Shown: piece after piece, positions 63,601-64,000 of the stretch | How positions within the stretch are numbered: the first letter of the stretch is position 1 | How the letters are laid out: the number at the start of each line of letters is the position of its first letter | From: Varroa destructor | Taxonomy: Eukaryota; Arthropoda; Arachnida; Mesostigmata; Varroidae | Direction: 5' to 3' | DNA length: 64,000 nt | NCBI RefSeq assembly: GCF_002443255.2 | Contig: NW_019211454.1 | Span: 69,216,056 to 69,280,055, forward strand | The notes under the pieces: generated by a model | What the model saw: only the letters and a program-made list of their open reading frames with translations | Databases searched by the model: none | Told to the model about the DNA's origin: nothing | Translations under genes and position numbers: made by a program

Positions 63601-63784
63601 ACAATACGATCGTCCATGGACATTTTTGCGTCCAAACAACGTTTGGACAACAAAGCACAACGACAGATCGCACCAAGCTCTTCGGGAATAATCGGCCAAT
63701 AGATAAACTGTTACTGTTAAGTTACACGAAGAGCACAGAACTGCGGCAAAGTAGAACTATTGAAATTTTGCAACGGCTTTTGAC
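63601..63784 (+). CDS. Candidate internal exon, unknown protein
   Basis: A 184-nt open frame is bounded by a strong acceptor (gattatatttacag) and a strong donor (ac/gtgagt). It reads about 60 codons including HGHFCVQTTFGQQSTTTD and STELRQSRTIEILQRLL. Entry needs one base from an upstream exon and it leaves with two bases. The gene would continue past the window edge. It does not join in phase to the 63126-63322 exon with any obvious donor. No family is recognised. Confidence 0.33.
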
Positions 63785-64000
63785 GTGAGTATCTGCCATT
63801 GAGATATATAAAAGGCAAAAGAATGAAAATTATGCTAACGCTGAAAATTGCCTCGACAAACAAATCAATAAAATGAAACATTGTGTTTAAGTAATGTGTA
63901 ATTACATGACTTTATAGAAAATGAACGGATTACAGATAAACATTTGTCGATTTGACAGTTCAAACAGTTTGTGGTGTCAGCTGTTGCGCTCAATACGAAG

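Overview
The window looks like nuclear DNA of an animal, most likely an arthropod. A chelicerate such as a mesostigmatid mite is plausible, but that is inference. The evidence is intron-split genes with GT..AG junctions, long AT-rich introns and spacers full of dinucleotide and trinucleotide microsatellites, decayed LINE and mariner-type transposon fragments, and no operon-like packing. Two genes can be named with confidence. Everything else is spacer or low-confidence candidate coding sequence.

Gene 1, plus strand, 27.1-35.6 kb: a Gfi1/Senseless-type zinc-finger repressor in four coding exons (27130-27385, 29854-30412, 34821-35065, 35286-35620). The phases join to 464 residues. It has an N-terminal SNAG-like peptide, an acidic stretch, a CtBP-motif-like PLDFS, a Ser/Pro/Gln-rich linker, one divergent C2HC finger split by a 4.4-kb intron, and four canonical C2H2 fingers that read like the Gfi1/Senseless DNA-binding block. 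Upstream (26.0-27.1 kb) is a GC-rich stretch with a 14-unit CAG repeat. Downstream is a long repeat-rich 3' region.

Gene 2, minus strand, 52.4-51.0 kb: the C-terminal two exons of a type-II-like cAMP-dependent protein kinase regulatory subunit, with inhibitor site and both cAMP-binding domains. The inhibitor site reads RRKAV, so the usual type II phospho-acceptor serine is alanine. No docking/dimerisation exon was found in the window.

Region by region: 1-15.5 kb is spacer with weak ORF candidates (6.5-6.85, 7.7-9.4 kb) and one TATA-plus-mini-exon candidate (10.4 kb). A splice-bounded candidate exon lies at 15.59-15.78 kb. A GC-rich promoter-like block is at 20.05-21.7 kb, and a TATA-driven 54-codon small ORF at 22.4-22.7 kb. 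Genes 1 and 2 are separated by a spacer containing an unusual block at 39.9-41.5 kb, with broken AT-rich reading frames and two hairpin-plus-T-run motifs just after plus-strand stops. A mariner-like relic is at 50.4-50.65 kb. LINE reverse-transcriptase fragments lie at 56.4-56.8 and 57.8-58.1 kb. Candidate exons are at 61.7-61.8, 62.9-63.3 and 63.6-63.8 kb. Several perfect or near-perfect long hairpins occur (3.55, 47.8, 57.45, 59.0 kb). I found no tRNA, rRNA or CRISPR array.
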